Shown: positions 23,561-36,122 of the stretch, one piece after another
Numbering within the stretch: position 1 is the stretch's first letter
Layout: each line of letters starts with the position of its first letter
Position numbers and translations under genes: made by a program
The notes under the pieces: generated by a model
Seen by the model: the letters and a program-made list of their open reading frames with translations, nothing else
The model's database searches: none
Told to the model about the DNA's origin: nothing
Assembly: GCA_029168955.1 (NCBI GenBank)
Contig: JAPDOI010000420.1
Span: forward strand, 558,322 to 622,321
Length of the DNA stretch: 64,000 nt
Direction: 5' to 3'
From: Aplectana chamaeleonis
Lineage: Eukaryota; Nematoda; Chromadorea; Rhabditida; Cosmocercidae

Positions 23561-23899
23561 TCGTTCGCAGTCACTTTGAAGCTGCCGACGCAACTTCCTC
23601 CTCAGACGCTTCTCCTCGACGAAAATTCCTGCAGTTCGGAGAGCACATACTCTGTTGTAGGTAGATGTTGTTACTTCTGAGACGTAGGCGAACTTCTTCT
23701 TATGCTGTACAACCGGGAGTGCCTCTTTCGAAGCGTACTGGATGCACATGACAAAAGAATCCGCGTCACAAAGTTTCTTCTTAGTCCGCACTCCAATATA
23801 AACAGAAACGCGTTGTCGAAAATTCCTTCTGCACTCTTCATCTCTGAGACTTGTAATGTCAATCCTCTGGAGAGGCTGAGCCCGTCGCTTCCTCTTATG

Positions 23900-24799
23900 A
23901 ATCCTCGCAGTGAAGTTCAACAGAACTGGACAGTGATCCGAATCGAATGCGACATCCCACACAGCTCTAGATCTTCGAATGTCCAATACTGGAATATTCC
24001 TCGTCAGGACATAGTCAAGCTGTAGTTTCAAAGTAGTCATTTTCCGCATCCGCTGCTCTTCTGGAGATAGCTGGGTTGGTCCCTGCCACGTAAGCTGATG
24101 GCGGCGATGATTCCTCTTGTCGATGCAATAATCAGACCACTGCGTTCACAAAAGTCGACAAGGCGGTAGCCATTGTCCGATGTTTGCTCCACTGGGTAGA
24201 ACCATTTACCGAGCACTTCGAATTCCTGATCAGCTCCCGTCTTCGCATTTGCGTCAATCCCCACGACAACAGCATGTTGACAAGGTATTCTGGCCAGCAA
24301 CCTTTTGAGTTCCTCATAGAACGCATCCTTCGAATTGTCTTCGGCGGTTTCAGTGGGCGCATGAGCACTAACTATCCACAGATTGAATCCTCTGTGATCC
24401 CGCAGTCGTTAGGAATGCGTTCCGGCACGACGTTGAGCCAAACTCCTTGACCACACCATTGAAATCCTTCCTTACAGCTATTGCACAGCCTCCCACTCTC
24501 CTATTGTCAGCGTTACCGCAGTAGATGGTGAACTCTCCGACGCTGATGACGGGTCTATCCTTGAGGCAGGTTTCCTGCAAAGCAGCAAACGATGCATGAA
24601 AATAGCTCAGAAGTCTGGATAGCGCAGTTTCTTGGATATCACTCGACAGCGATCGACAGTTCAGAGTGGCGAAACTGTGGCTTGTGGCCAAAGACTCCAT
24701 GAACTCCTTAGGTACGGATCCTAGGTTGTTATAGACCAGAGGCCTTAGTGTGCCGGACGGCGACACCTTTATGCATACTTTCGCGATATAGTTGTGCAC
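23900..24799 (-). pseudogene. RTE endonuclease region (broken)
   Basis: This is the N-terminal endonuclease/exonuclease/phosphatase-type domain that nicks target DNA to prime reverse transcription. Visible elements in order are a TLNCRSL start with the conserved Asn, ALQET with the metal-binding Glu, a VVVGIDANAKTG segment corresponding to the usual GDFNA motif, and FDSDHCPVLL corresponding to the C-terminal SDH motif. The pieces lie in three frames: one ends near 24,368, another covers 24,300-24,037, and the last opens at 24,049 and runs into the RT. At least two frameshifts therefore separate them. This copy cannot make an intact endonuclease. Confidence 0.82.
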
Positions 24800-25167
24800 G
24801 CTATATCGCTCGAACGTTCCCTGTGTACACTCAAACGTCTGCTGGGTTCAGTGGAAGCAGGGGCACCAACGAGCAGGTACCAACAGACTTGTACACACAC
24901 CCCCATTGCTCAACTATGGGGACTAAACTACACAAAGCGCAGAAATCAGGAAGCGGTTTTCTGTTTTCACGTTGTCTTTAATAATCTGCAGTATCGCAAC
25001 CATAAAACTACGATACTGCAAGTGATTTAGTGGATATAGGAAAAATAACTTGTGCTGGGCGACCGATACTGTGCTATAGATAATATAGAGCTGGCACGGA
25101 TCGGACTGATACTTTGCTATCTCTATTGAAGATTGGTGCAAGCTCAGTACCATATTTTTTCAACGTA
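24800..25167. other. spacer between RTE LINE and gypsy element
   Basis: No gene. A small hairpin (CTGCAGTATCG / CGATACTGCAAG) lies at about 24,986-25,024, and a GGCACGGATCGGACTGATAC phrase near 25,093 resembles the arm of the hairpin element near 57,655. Confidence 0.4.
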
Positions 25168-25171
25168 CGTG
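25168..25171. other. target site duplication CGTG (left)
   Basis: CGTG immediately precedes the first LTR and recurs immediately after the second LTR at 32,658-32,661, as expected for a 4-bp integration duplication. Confidence 0.7.
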
Positions 25172-25425
25172 TGTTGGTCTCTACGCCACTATGGTCTCGA
25201 ACTGACACTTTATTACGAAACAACAAAAACAGGAATAGGATCAATGCAACATGGAACTATACAAAGGAAAAGAATGAGGAATAAGAGACGCCGAATGAGA
25301 GCTCAGTGGTGCGGTGCTGTCTTATACAGGCTGTAGATCGAAAAATCGATAGCGCCGAAGATCAACGCTTCCGACTACGGTGTTCGATGTCCAGCCCTCA
25401 ACACCATTCTCAGCCTCACACTACA
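25172..25425 (-). repeat. 3' LTR of gypsy element
   Basis: 254 bp beginning TGTTGGTCTC and ending CTCACACTACA on the plus strand (canonical TG...CA). By eye it differs from the other LTR at 8 positions, about 97% identity. It lies downstream of the coding region on the minus strand. Confidence 0.95.
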
Positions 25426-25485
25426 TGGGGGTCCCCTCAAACAGGCGTTCACACTACGCCGATTCACAAAAGCAAACAACAACAA

Positions 25486-26547
25486 TTAATGAGCACCTCT
25501 CCAACGGAAGTGTGATCCACCTCTACCACGTCTGGGAGCTCCGCGTCCGCGGATAGAAGCACAATCGCGACGTCGGGTTACGTAGGTCCCACGGTGTGGA
25601 TTGCCATTGTAGGTTCTCCTATTGTTAAAGCGGTATCGCCCACGCGTTACTACGGAACCTCGACCACGGTTCCCAATCGGGCCTTTGCGCTGTTCAGGCA
25701 GTCTTTTGAATTCCGCCATTGAGAGGTACGCTGCGTACTGCTTCATGGTGGTCTCCCAAAATCTCTTTGCAGCACTTTGCGAATAGCTCTTCTGCTGGTA
25801 CAGGTTGATGCGATCCGCCAGCACTCTGAACCCGACATCGATCATATTGTTCTGTGACCTCATGGGGAGAAAACAGTGCATCCTTGAGACTAGACTTCTT
25901 CGCTGTGCAATGGTCTCTTCGACAAAATCGCGTAGGCCATCAATCGAGTTTCCCCATTCATCATCGTCTTGAGGACCTGGGAGTGCGAAAAGTTCAGCTC
26001 CTTTAGCGACCGCCTGCAGGATCAAGCTCCAAGCTCCACGCCATCTTGTGCAGCCTGCTGCTTTGGTGGTGCTGAACAGTAATATCGCGGACAACTCATT
26101 GGCGAACCATTCCGGCTGCATCTCTTCGGGCTCTCGAACCACCACGACCTTCTGTGTCTTTGACTGCAGACAAGGAATCACGTCTTCGAATCCTTAGGGC
26201 AGTATGATTAAGTTGCCTCGGCGTGCTAGGACCTTCCATGTGGAGTCAGTCCACGGATTCTCCGTAGCGAAATTCCTGGCTGCTGCTGCCAGTTGTGCCA
26301 TATTGTATGGATCGCTACGACTTCTCGGTAGATGGTCCGGCAGAAACTGCCCTGCTTCGGCTACGGTGGCCAGCGTAATGTGAATGCAGTACTGACGGAA
26401 TAACGACCAGGCAAGGCCCAAAGCCGTTGGCGTCAATAGGTCGTAGCTGCGATCCAGCAGCCTAGCTGTTATCCATGCCTCCGGTACATGACTTTGCGAA
26501 ATTACAGACAACAAACGAGCAAGATCATATGGTGAGAAAAATTGCAA
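25486..26547 (-). pseudogene. extra ORF between integrase and 3' LTR, RG-rich tail
   Basis: A frame of about 350 codons on the minus strand lies between the integrase stop (26,870) and the 3' LTR, where some gypsy elements carry env. It does not look like an envelope protein: I see no signal peptide or long hydrophobic segment. The N-terminal two thirds looks mostly helical, with many Leu/Ala and Trp/Arg. The C-terminal 65 or so residues are highly basic and rich in RG (GNRGRG, RGRGAPRRGRGG), typical of nucleic-acid binding tails. A single in-frame TAA at 26,194-26,196 splits it into 117 and 231 residues, in the same frame and with no shift. The true start is uncertain; a 5' exon is possible because sequence upstream (26,548-26,869) is not obviously coding. 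Family not recognised. A Gag-like or captured nucleocapsid-like protein are possibilities only. Confidence 0.6.
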
Positions 26548-26869
26548 TTCTCAGAATGGAGCATTGGGAACAATATTTTTTTTTTTGAACAGAACATTCT
26601 ACTTCTACTCCGTCGCACATCAACTTCTTCGGGCAATGCCAGTCTATGTTGTTGTGGTTGCTTGAAGACGACAGCGGCGAGCTGAAATAAGGAATTTCAC
26701 GATACAAACTAGATTTCTGAAAAATTTTATTTATTGTACTACAATTTCTACTAGTGACTACACTACTCCTGATCTTTTTGGGCCTCCCTCGTTTACCACA
26801 GTTTGTTTTAGCCTTGACAGGAGTGTCATCGATTTCAACGGGGATTTTAACCAGCTGATCGAATGGTGG

Positions 26870-28302
26870 CTAAAGTGGTGGCTCATTTTTCCCGATCAGA
26901 GTCACTAGTGCGGAATTACTCGACACTTCGATCACGCGATACGGCCCACTCCATGGAATCGTCAACTTTGGATGACTTGATTTTACTTTTTCACATGGCA
27001 TTTTTGCATAAACTCGATCTCCGACGAGAAATTTCGTCGATCTGTCCGTTTTCCATGTTTTGTCGTGGGCTTTTTTCATCTGTTCTCGATACCTAGCAGC
27101 ATGCTCATTTATGTATTCACGTGCAATTTTTAGATCATTCAGAAATTCGATCTTGTATTCGTCGTAATCAGCTGTATACGGCGAAAGTACATCCGATGGG
27201 ATTACTGATGAGGGATATTTCGGATCGTGACCATATAGCAAAAAATGTGGACTGTCGCCAGTAGCACGGTGGGGCGCAGCATTATACGCGTATACTATCG
27301 TGAGAAGCATGCGATCCCATTCAGAAGGTGTGACCGTCTTTTTCCGCAGCATACCCACTATAGTGCCATTAGCTCTTTCAGTAATTCCGTTTTCTCTGGG
27401 TGTATATCCTTTCGTAAACTTTTGTTGGATACCCATAACATCACAGAGCGCCTTCATCAAGTCATTCTCGAATTCGCCACCTCTGTGTGAAAGAATAGCA
27501 TCGGACCACCACCCATACCCACATATCCAGCTCCCGAATAGCACTTCTGCTATAGTTTCCGCCTTTTTGTCAGGCACTGGAAAAGCTCCCAGGTATTTCG
27601 TGAAATGATCGATAATCGTTACGATATACCTGTTCCCACTCGAGGTTAGGCCCGTTTCCAAGAGGTCTATACCGATGATTTCGAATGGCTTTTCAACAGT
27701 TATGGACTTTAGCGGTGGTATGTTTTCCCGTTTTGGATTTGACAGAAAACACCTTTGACACTCTTTGCACCACCTTACCAAATCTTGGCGCATTCCCGGC
27801 CAAAAAGCGACTTTCTTGAGCTGGCTGTACATTTTTCGAGCGTTGAAATGACCACTCAAAGTCCCAGAGTGAGCTTCGTTGAAAACTTCGCGCCTTCGAC
27901 TTCGAGGAATTACTGGTACAGGCCATAAAACGGCCAAAGTCTCACCGTCGACTGCGTACCACGCGCTGCGCGACCGCACGCGCGTCGGAAGCAGACGAGT
28001 TTTGGCCGCCGCGCGACGAGTTCCGGCCGCCGCGCGACGTTTCGGCCTCCGCGCGGCGGCCGAAACTCGTCGCGCGGCGGCCAAAACTCGTCTGCTTCCG
28101 AAGCGCGTGCGGTCTCGCAGCGCGTGGTACGCAGTCGACGGTGAGACTTTGGCCGTTTTATGGCCTGTACCATCGTCAAGTCCTCCATTACCAGTTTTAG
28201 TTTTCCACCCTCAATCTCGAAGTCGGAGGAGCAGAGCTTGCGATCATGCCGTGGCAATCTTATCTCTTCGTCGCGCTTGTTTTCGAGGGCGTTGAAAACT
28301 TG
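26870..28302 (-). pseudogene. integrase region of gypsy pol, split by a MITE
   Basis: Integrase joins the element cDNA to host DNA. Reading from 28,302 downward, an N-terminal segment is interrupted by a 249-bp palindromic insert at 27,919-28,167 and resumes with VIPRSRRREVFNEAHSG. The zinc-binding HHCC module follows (His at AHSG and GHF, then CKECQRC). The core has the first catalytic Asp in IGIDLL and the Glu in GITERANG. The residue expected to be the second catalytic Asp, 35 positions before that Glu, is His (LSHRGGEF, codon 27,485-27,487; one base away from Asp). A GPY/F-type module (WSGPYRVIEV) is near the C terminus. The reading frame opens through the insert, so an N-terminal Arg/Ala-rich stretch is translated MITE sequence. 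Confidence 0.88.
27919..28167. mobile_element. 249-bp palindromic MITE inserted in gypsy integrase region
   Basis: The insert begins CAGGCCATAAAACGGCCAAA and ends with its reverse complement; the whole sequence is a near-perfect palindrome with arms of about 120 bp and a GC-rich centre (GCGCGGCGGCC). TA precedes (27,917-27,918) and follows (28,168-28,169) the element, the duplication expected of Tc1/mariner-type insertion. Removing the insert and one TA makes the integrase frame continuous, which confirms the boundaries. No transposase is encoded. Confidence 0.92.
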
Positions 28303-29620
28303 CTAAAAATCTGAATCATCCCTCAGTTCGTTCAGCCATTCGCTCTCCTGAATCATACAAACCACATTTTCCTCTCCGAATCGAAGGTGATCGCTTACAC
28401 TGCGATGCTCCACAGGACCTCGAGATAAAGCATCTGCCACACAGTTTGCGGCTCCTTTCACATACTCTATTTTCAGGTCATACCTTTGAACCTCAAGGGC
28501 CCAACGTAGGATTCTAGGTGAGATATTGGTTCGTTTGAACAGAGAGGTCAATGCGGCATGATCAGTGCGCACGATTGTGGGAACTCCAAAGATGAAGTAG
28601 TGAAATTTCTTCACGCTGTGTATGAGTGCTAGCGCTTCTTGATCGGTCACATGATAGTTCCTTTGGGCCGATGAAAACGGTTTTGACGTGAAAAAGATGG
28701 GGTGAAGAAATCCATCGTCATCCTCTTGTGAGAGTACCGCACCGACGCCGATCTTACTAGCATCTGTATAAATAATAAACGACCTTTTACCGTTCCTAGC
28801 CAGTTCTATATTCGGCTGGCCTTGGACGGGAGCTTCACACAGCGCTCGTTTCAGGTCATCAAAAGCCTTCTGCTGTTGAGTCGACCAACTGAACTTCACC
28901 TTTGGGCTGGTCAGCTCATAAAGTGGTTTAGCGATCTGTGCGAACCGGAGAACGAATTTGCGGTAGTACCCCGCCAGCCCTAGGAATGTGCGCAATGGAG
29001 CTACGTTCAGCGGCACCGGGTAGTTTTTGATGTCTTGCATCTTATTAGGGTCCGTTTTGATACCCTGTCTATCTACGACATGACCCAAAAACTCCAAGGA
29101 ACCTTCCATCAGTCGGCATTTTTGTGGTTTCGCCTTTGAGCCTGCTTTTTGGAAAGCCTCCAATGTTTTCTCCAGTATTTCAGTGTGCCGGTCCTGCGTG
29201 TCTGTCGCGAGTAATATATCGTCTATATACACCGAAACTTCCGATCCCTTCAATTCACTAAGCACACTTTCCATAAGTCTTTGAAAAACTGCAGGAGCAT
29301 TGGTGAGACCGAACGGTTGGACATTGAAATGGAACTGTCCAGCTGTCGTAGTAAATGCGCTGATTTCTTTGGCGCGGTCTGTAAGTGGCACTTGCCAGTA
29401 TCCACTAGCAAGATCTAAGGACGAAAACCACTGTTTTTCCTGCAGGTTTTGTAACGTGACATCAATCGGGGGTAGAGGATAGTAATCCTTTTTGGTGATC
29501 TTGTTAACCTCCCGATAATCGACGCACAATCTTGTGGTGCCATCCTTTTTAGCAACGAGGATAATTGGGGAAGCCCAAGGGGATTGGCTATTTTCGATTA
29601 TTCTCCTCTCTCTCTCAGAT
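28303..29620 (-). pseudogene. gypsy reverse transcriptase and RNase H
   Basis: This part of pol copies element RNA to DNA and degrades the RNA strand. It is open from about 29,596 to an in-frame TAG at 28,303-28,305. RT motifs in order are CVDYREVN, SSLDLASGYWQ (first catalytic Asp), FGLTNAPAVFQRLM, and VYIDDILL with the two catalytic Asp, followed by FLGHVV and LGLAGYYRKF. RNase H carries IIYTDAS, DQEALAL and RTDHAAL, supplying the Asp-Glu-Asp set. All catalytic residues are present, so this is the best preserved part. A frameshift in a GA-dinucleotide run at about 29,604-29,613 separates it from the upstream frame, and the TAG falls between RNase H and integrase in an otherwise continuous frame. 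Confidence 0.93.
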
Positions 29621-30680
29621 CCTGTAGCATATTGTTAACCTTGTTTCTAATTCCATAGGGTACAGGCCTTGTTTTCTGACGTATAGGTTCGTGCCCTTGC
29701 ACGTCGATATCATGCTGAATCAGATCCGTCTGAGCGAGTTCGGAGTCAGAAATAGCAAACGTCCTGTGGCATTTCGTAATAACTCTGACTAATTCTTGTG
29801 ATAGTTTGCCGGTTTTGCGATTATGCTCCAGCATTTTTACCAAGATCTTGTTACGTTCTGGCTCCGGCAAAGCGGAGGGTTTCTCACAGGCAAGCATATC
29901 GCTAGGCGAATCTACCAATTTTGGGTCCACCCAGTTATTATCCGACCATTCTCCAAGAGTTTCACCTTTCTTTACCACCCACGGCTCAGATCCTCGATTG
30001 GTTACTGAGATTTCTGCTTAATGCTGTTCCACTGCACATAGTCCGGATGCTATACGGTAATCCCTGGACCAAAATATACGTTCTCCCTTTTTGACAGTGT
30101 CTTCGAGCTTTATTTTAGCAATGGCTCCAGGTGGGATCATTCTCCTTTTGGTGACGCGTGCTCCATCCTGCCTCCTTTCCCCCTCTTTAGCTTTAGGAAT
30201 TGCCATTTCGCTGACATGAGAAGCCGCCAGTTCATGGATATGCTCACCACCCATGCCAAAACTCAGGCTGATTCCTAGGTCTTTTAGCACGTTGGTCCCG
30301 AGTAAAAGAATGTCGTCATCAGTCTTTTGCACATGCAGATTCACTGCTGCAGTACCTGCCCCGTGCACGTGCACGCTGGCCCTGATGACCCCTAGGAATC
30401 TCATTCTGTTTCCTGAGGCGTCGAAAACATTACTGTCTCTGCCAACTTTGATCATTTTAACCTGTCAGTCAATGTCAAACCCACGCTCACGGGCACGCTT
30501 AAGCAACGTGACTGGAACAACCGATATCACTGAACCGGTATCTACCAGAGTTTTCACTTGCAAATTGAAGATATTTGCATCGCACAAGGATTGCTTGCCA
30601 ATAATGCTTGCATCCTGACCGTTTGACAAAGACTCAGCGGTTACAACCCGACACCAATCGTCACGTACATAGACAACGTC
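29598..30680 (-). pseudogene. gypsy aspartic protease and start of RT
   Basis: The minus-strand frame opens near 30,680 and contains the retropepsin signature LVDTGSVISVVP (DTG active-site triad), then a flap-like region and LLGTNVLKDLGI typical of the protease C-terminal part. It continues into the RT N-terminal segment (QKTRPVPYGIRNKVNNML). Two in-frame stops interrupt it: TGA at 30,465-30,467, shortly after the DTG motif, and TAA at 30,018-30,020. It is in a different frame from gag, so a gag-pol frame change occurs around 30,680, either programmed or degenerate. Confidence 0.88.
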
Positions 30681-32421
30681 TTTTGCTTAGTACCCTGAGT
30701 TGGTTTGTGGGTTTTTGTCTACTAGTCTGACTTGATTCACCTACAGCTCCCTGACCGGGCTTACTTCGCGGGCACGCTGAAGCATAGTGTCCATACTCGC
30801 CGCAATTGAAGCACTTAACAGCTCCTTTATCTTGCTGAGTAGGTCTATTTCCGGACTTGGTCGCTGTTGTCGGTAAGTCCGTCTTACCTTTGGACCCTTT
30901 GAACTTTTTTACAGACTGTTCTTTTTCTCTTCTCGCCTTCCTTGTCATCTCATGGGTTTTCTCGAGTCTCATCGCTACCTTCTTCACAGATTCGTACACA
31001 TTTCCTTCTGGTGACTCCAAGGCTGCCAGCATATGATACGAGTTATTCCAGTGCTCGAGGCAAGAGTACAATTTCGACCCGAGGTGGAAATCCCATCTCT
31101 CACTGGGATGAATCTTTCTTGAGATTCTCTCCATACGACAGCAAAACTCTGCCACCGTTTCGCTATCCTCTTTGACCAGCTTATCCCATTATTGAATACA
31201 ATTGATCCGTTCGCATGCACTTCTGCGGGCTTTTTTTAGTGCTTCCACCACGCCATCAAAACTGCCCCTCTTTACCTCATCGGGTAGACTTTTGAATAGC
31301 GATTTAGCTGACCCTGTCAAATTATTAGCTAGTATGTCTCGCCGGTCACTGTCACGCCATATGGTGGAGGGATATTTCACGTCAATAGCCCACAGAAAAT
31401 CGCTCAGCGAGTTCGTTCCGTCATATTTTGTGACTTCAGCTACAGTTTGGGACTTGAACACTTCTTTGAACATATGGAACATCCCCGTCATAGCGTTAGT
31501 CACACTACCCATCTCAGACCCATGCTCTCGCGAACCAACTGAGAGAGAATCATCACTCTCACCGGTCATCGACGCGCTGGAGGGCGGCCGAGATGATGCT
31601 TGCAACTGTTCGTTGAAGGTCGGCCTCCGGCGTCGTCGACTTCCACCTCTCATGCGCCGGGATGCGTTCATATTGCCCTGGAATTGGCTCAATGATTGCA
31701 GCTGATTACCGACCGCTGCTCAGTCAGTGTTGCATTCTCCCTCACCTTGTTGTTCGATCATAACAGGACCATTCCGCTCCATACGCGGTGCTCTGTCGCC
31801 AGCTTCCATTCGGGCAAGTCGATTCACTTGGTCCTGCAAACGATCATTTTCTATTCTCAAAGCCTTGAACAATTCATTTTTCTCCTGTAACTGAGACCTC
31901 AATGTTTCTATTGAACTGTTCTTTTCGACCGCCGCATTAGCAAGCTTATGCACCCTACATCCAAAAACCTCTGCGGTCTGTTGTGCCATCTGGCTTTGCG
32001 AGCTAGCTATCGGGAGAACTTCCAAAAGTTGCTGAGGTGACATTTGAATTTCGTCAAAAATTCGCAGCATTTCAACGACTTTGCCTCTCGCGATCGTAAC
32101 CGCTGCGTCCACTGCCGCTTTAATATTTCGCAACTTTTGAACTGACAACTGTCTCAGCTGCTCCTTCAATGTCTCTTCCAACCGCTGCGAAATATTGTCA
32201 AAGGCGGTGTTTATCGGCCCACTCACCATGAGATTTCTATCGATCGGTGGGGTATGTGGGTCCGCATTCGGAACTTCCTCATCTTGCTCCATGTGGTGCT
32301 CGTCCACCGCATTGGCCATCAGATCAACGTTGCCATTCATGGCCGATCCGACCCTTTTCCACCGCAAAAGGTTGGCTTCAGTGTCAGTGGCTATTGGCCC
32401 CCCTGTTGGTCTCTTCGCCAC
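30661..32421 (-). pseudogene. gypsy gag region (three stretches in one frame)
   Basis: Gag forms the particle that packages element RNA. Three stretches (32,421-31,720, 31,692-31,189, 31,155-30,661) share one frame and are separated only by in-frame stops, TGA at 31,720-31,722 and TAA at 31,189-31,191. The first part is Gln/Glu/Leu-rich and probably coiled coil. The middle part begins with an Arg-rich segment (RRMRGGSRRRRR) and continues into a capsid-like helical region. The last part ends with a zinc knuckle CX2CX4HX4C (CFNCGEYGHYASAC, 30,772-30,813), diagnostic of retroelement nucleocapsid. The first stretch opens with a GTG inside the LTR rather than an ATG, so the true start is unclear. 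Confidence 0.87.
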
Positions 32422-32657
32422 TATGGTCTCGAACTGGCACTTTATTACGAAACAACAAAAACAGGAATAGGATCAATGCAACATGCAACTATTCAAAGGA
32501 AAAGAACGAGGAATAAGAGACGCCGAATGAGAGCTCAGTGGTGCGTTGCTGTCTTATATAGGCTGTAGATCGAAAAATCGATAGCGCCGAAGATCAACGC
32601 TTCCGACTACGGTGTTCGATGTCTAGCCCTCAACACCATTCTCAGCCTCACACTACA
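32404..32657 (-). repeat. 5' LTR of gypsy element
   Basis: 254 bp, same length as the 3' LTR and differing at 8 positions by eye. It starts TGTTGGTCTC and ends ACTACA on the plus strand and is followed by CGTG, the target duplication. On the minus strand it precedes gag and would contain the promoter. Confidence 0.95.
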
Positions 32658-32997
32658 CGTGCACCGAGTTTGAATAACCTTCAGTAGGGAACTCGAAGTA
32701 CATAATGTACACCAGTGCAATCCTTACCGACTGTATAATCGGTGCTGCGGTTTCGCTAGCAAATGGGAGTTCTCAAATTCGGCAGTTGAGTATCGCTCGT
32801 ATACGGTAATTTCGGCTCGTTTTAACGCTTACAACGGCGTTAGCGTTTCCGGAGAGGCATTGCTAGTACAATTGTGTCCCTGTTGCTCAGCAGATACGCG
32901 GACAACTGAATCGGACTTGCGGATTTCTCAAGATCTGGGAAGGAGTTCTGGCGTGAATGATGAGCGAATGCAAAAAAATACGGGTAAGACGGTACCA

Positions 32998-33243
32998 TTA
33001 GGCCAATATTATTACCATTACTTTTGCGACACGAGGTCGCGTCGCTCTGCACAGCGACAGCGACAGTGGCGACGACAGGCATCGGCACATTTGCAGTATG
33101 TCGACCCTCCGCGACACGTCACTGCGACGGACACGCTACAGCTGTTTCCACGACGGCCAGTGCCGTTGCTTCGATGCTGGTCCCGCTGCGATTCGTGCTA
33201 AATGTCATGACTGTCGCTCATGACAGCGACAAAGTATACCATT
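32998..33243 (+). mobile_element. MITE-like dispersed element, copy 2
   Basis: It runs from GCCAATATTATTACC through GACACGAGGTCGCGTCGCTC and CGACAGGCATCGGCACATTT to GACAGCGACAAAGTATACCATTG. It matches the 1,690-2,150 copy closely over about 180 bp. The GTATACCATTG end equals the terminal repeat of the 43,989 element. Confidence 0.65.
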
Positions 33244-33249
33244 GGCTTT

Positions 33250-33805
33250 ACAAGACACAGTAGCGTCGCTCTCCACAGCGACAGCGACCGGCTGTCGCGG
33301 AGTTCCCTCCCTTTTAACCTCTTTTATTCACAGTGCTCTGCACAGCGACAGGCTTTGGCACATTTGCAGCATGTCGGTCCTCCGCGACACGTCGCTGCGG
33401 CACGTCGCTGCGGCTCACACGCTATAACTGTTCCTATAGGGGTCTACAGAGTTCAAGTTGCGGCAATGCTCGCAGCGACGAATAATGATGGGTGACGCAA
33501 TATCGATTACATTCAGCGACGAGGGCGACCGACGCGGCATGAAGGGCGACGAGGGGTTAGCGCAGAGTGTTTCGGCGCCGCCACGACCCTGCGTCACTGC
33601 CAGCAAGCTGCAACCGACGCCGCGACGATAATGTTCGTTAACATTTTTGTCGCCGTGACAAGGCTGACGCTCGGTGACCACTCGCCGGTCTCTGCAACTC
33701 TGCAGACCCCTTATGTCAGCCCATGCCGCTACTCCGGTACGGGTCCCGCCGCGATTTGTGCTAGATTTCATGGCCAGTCGCTCATGACTGCAACAAAGTG
33801 AACCA
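33250..33805 (+). mobile_element. MITE-like dispersed element, copy 3 (degenerate)
   Basis: It begins with CAGTAGCGTCGCTCTCCACAG and ends near CGCTCATGACTGCAACAAAGTGAACCATACC, a diverged version of the copy 2 end. Between are GCGACAGCG and ATTTGCAGCATGTCGG family motifs. Copies 2 and 3 are in direct tandem. Confidence 0.55.

Positions 33806-36122
<2,317 letters not shown>

Larger units (their letters stand above)
21754..24799 (-). mobile_element. RTE-type LINE, decayed copy
   Basis: Reading the minus strand, pieces of an apurinic-like endonuclease (24.8-23.9 kb) are followed by a reverse transcriptase (about 23.5-22.4 kb) and a C-terminal region (about 22.4-21.9 kb). They lie in the correct order but in several frames. 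Motifs resemble the RTE family widespread in strongylid nematodes (family recalled, not searched). The element is broken by frameshifts and at least one in-frame stop. No target duplication or 3' tail was identified, so both ends are approximate. Confidence 0.88.
25172..32657 (-). mobile_element. Ty3/gypsy LTR retrotransposon, complete but decayed
   Basis: The 7,486-bp element is bounded by two 254-bp LTRs and a CGTG duplication. On the minus strand the order is gag, aspartic protease, reverse transcriptase, RNase H, integrase, as in Ty3/gypsy (Metaviridae-type) elements, followed by an additional ORF before the 3' LTR. Coding sequence is interrupted by several in-frame stops, two frame changes, an inserted palindromic MITE and a substituted integrase catalytic residue, so it is not autonomous now. 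I could not identify a standard primer binding site beginning TGG next to the 5' LTR. The sequence before the 3' LTR contains GAGGGGA followed by a C run, only a weak polypurine tract. Confidence 0.95.

Noticed and set aside
28084..28257. Arg/Ala-rich N-terminal extension of the integrase frame
   Set aside because: This is translated palindromic MITE sequence, not part of integrase.
32404..32421. Gag start codon inside the 5' LTR
   Set aside because: The codon at the frame start is GTG, not ATG, so no claim of translation from within the LTR is made.
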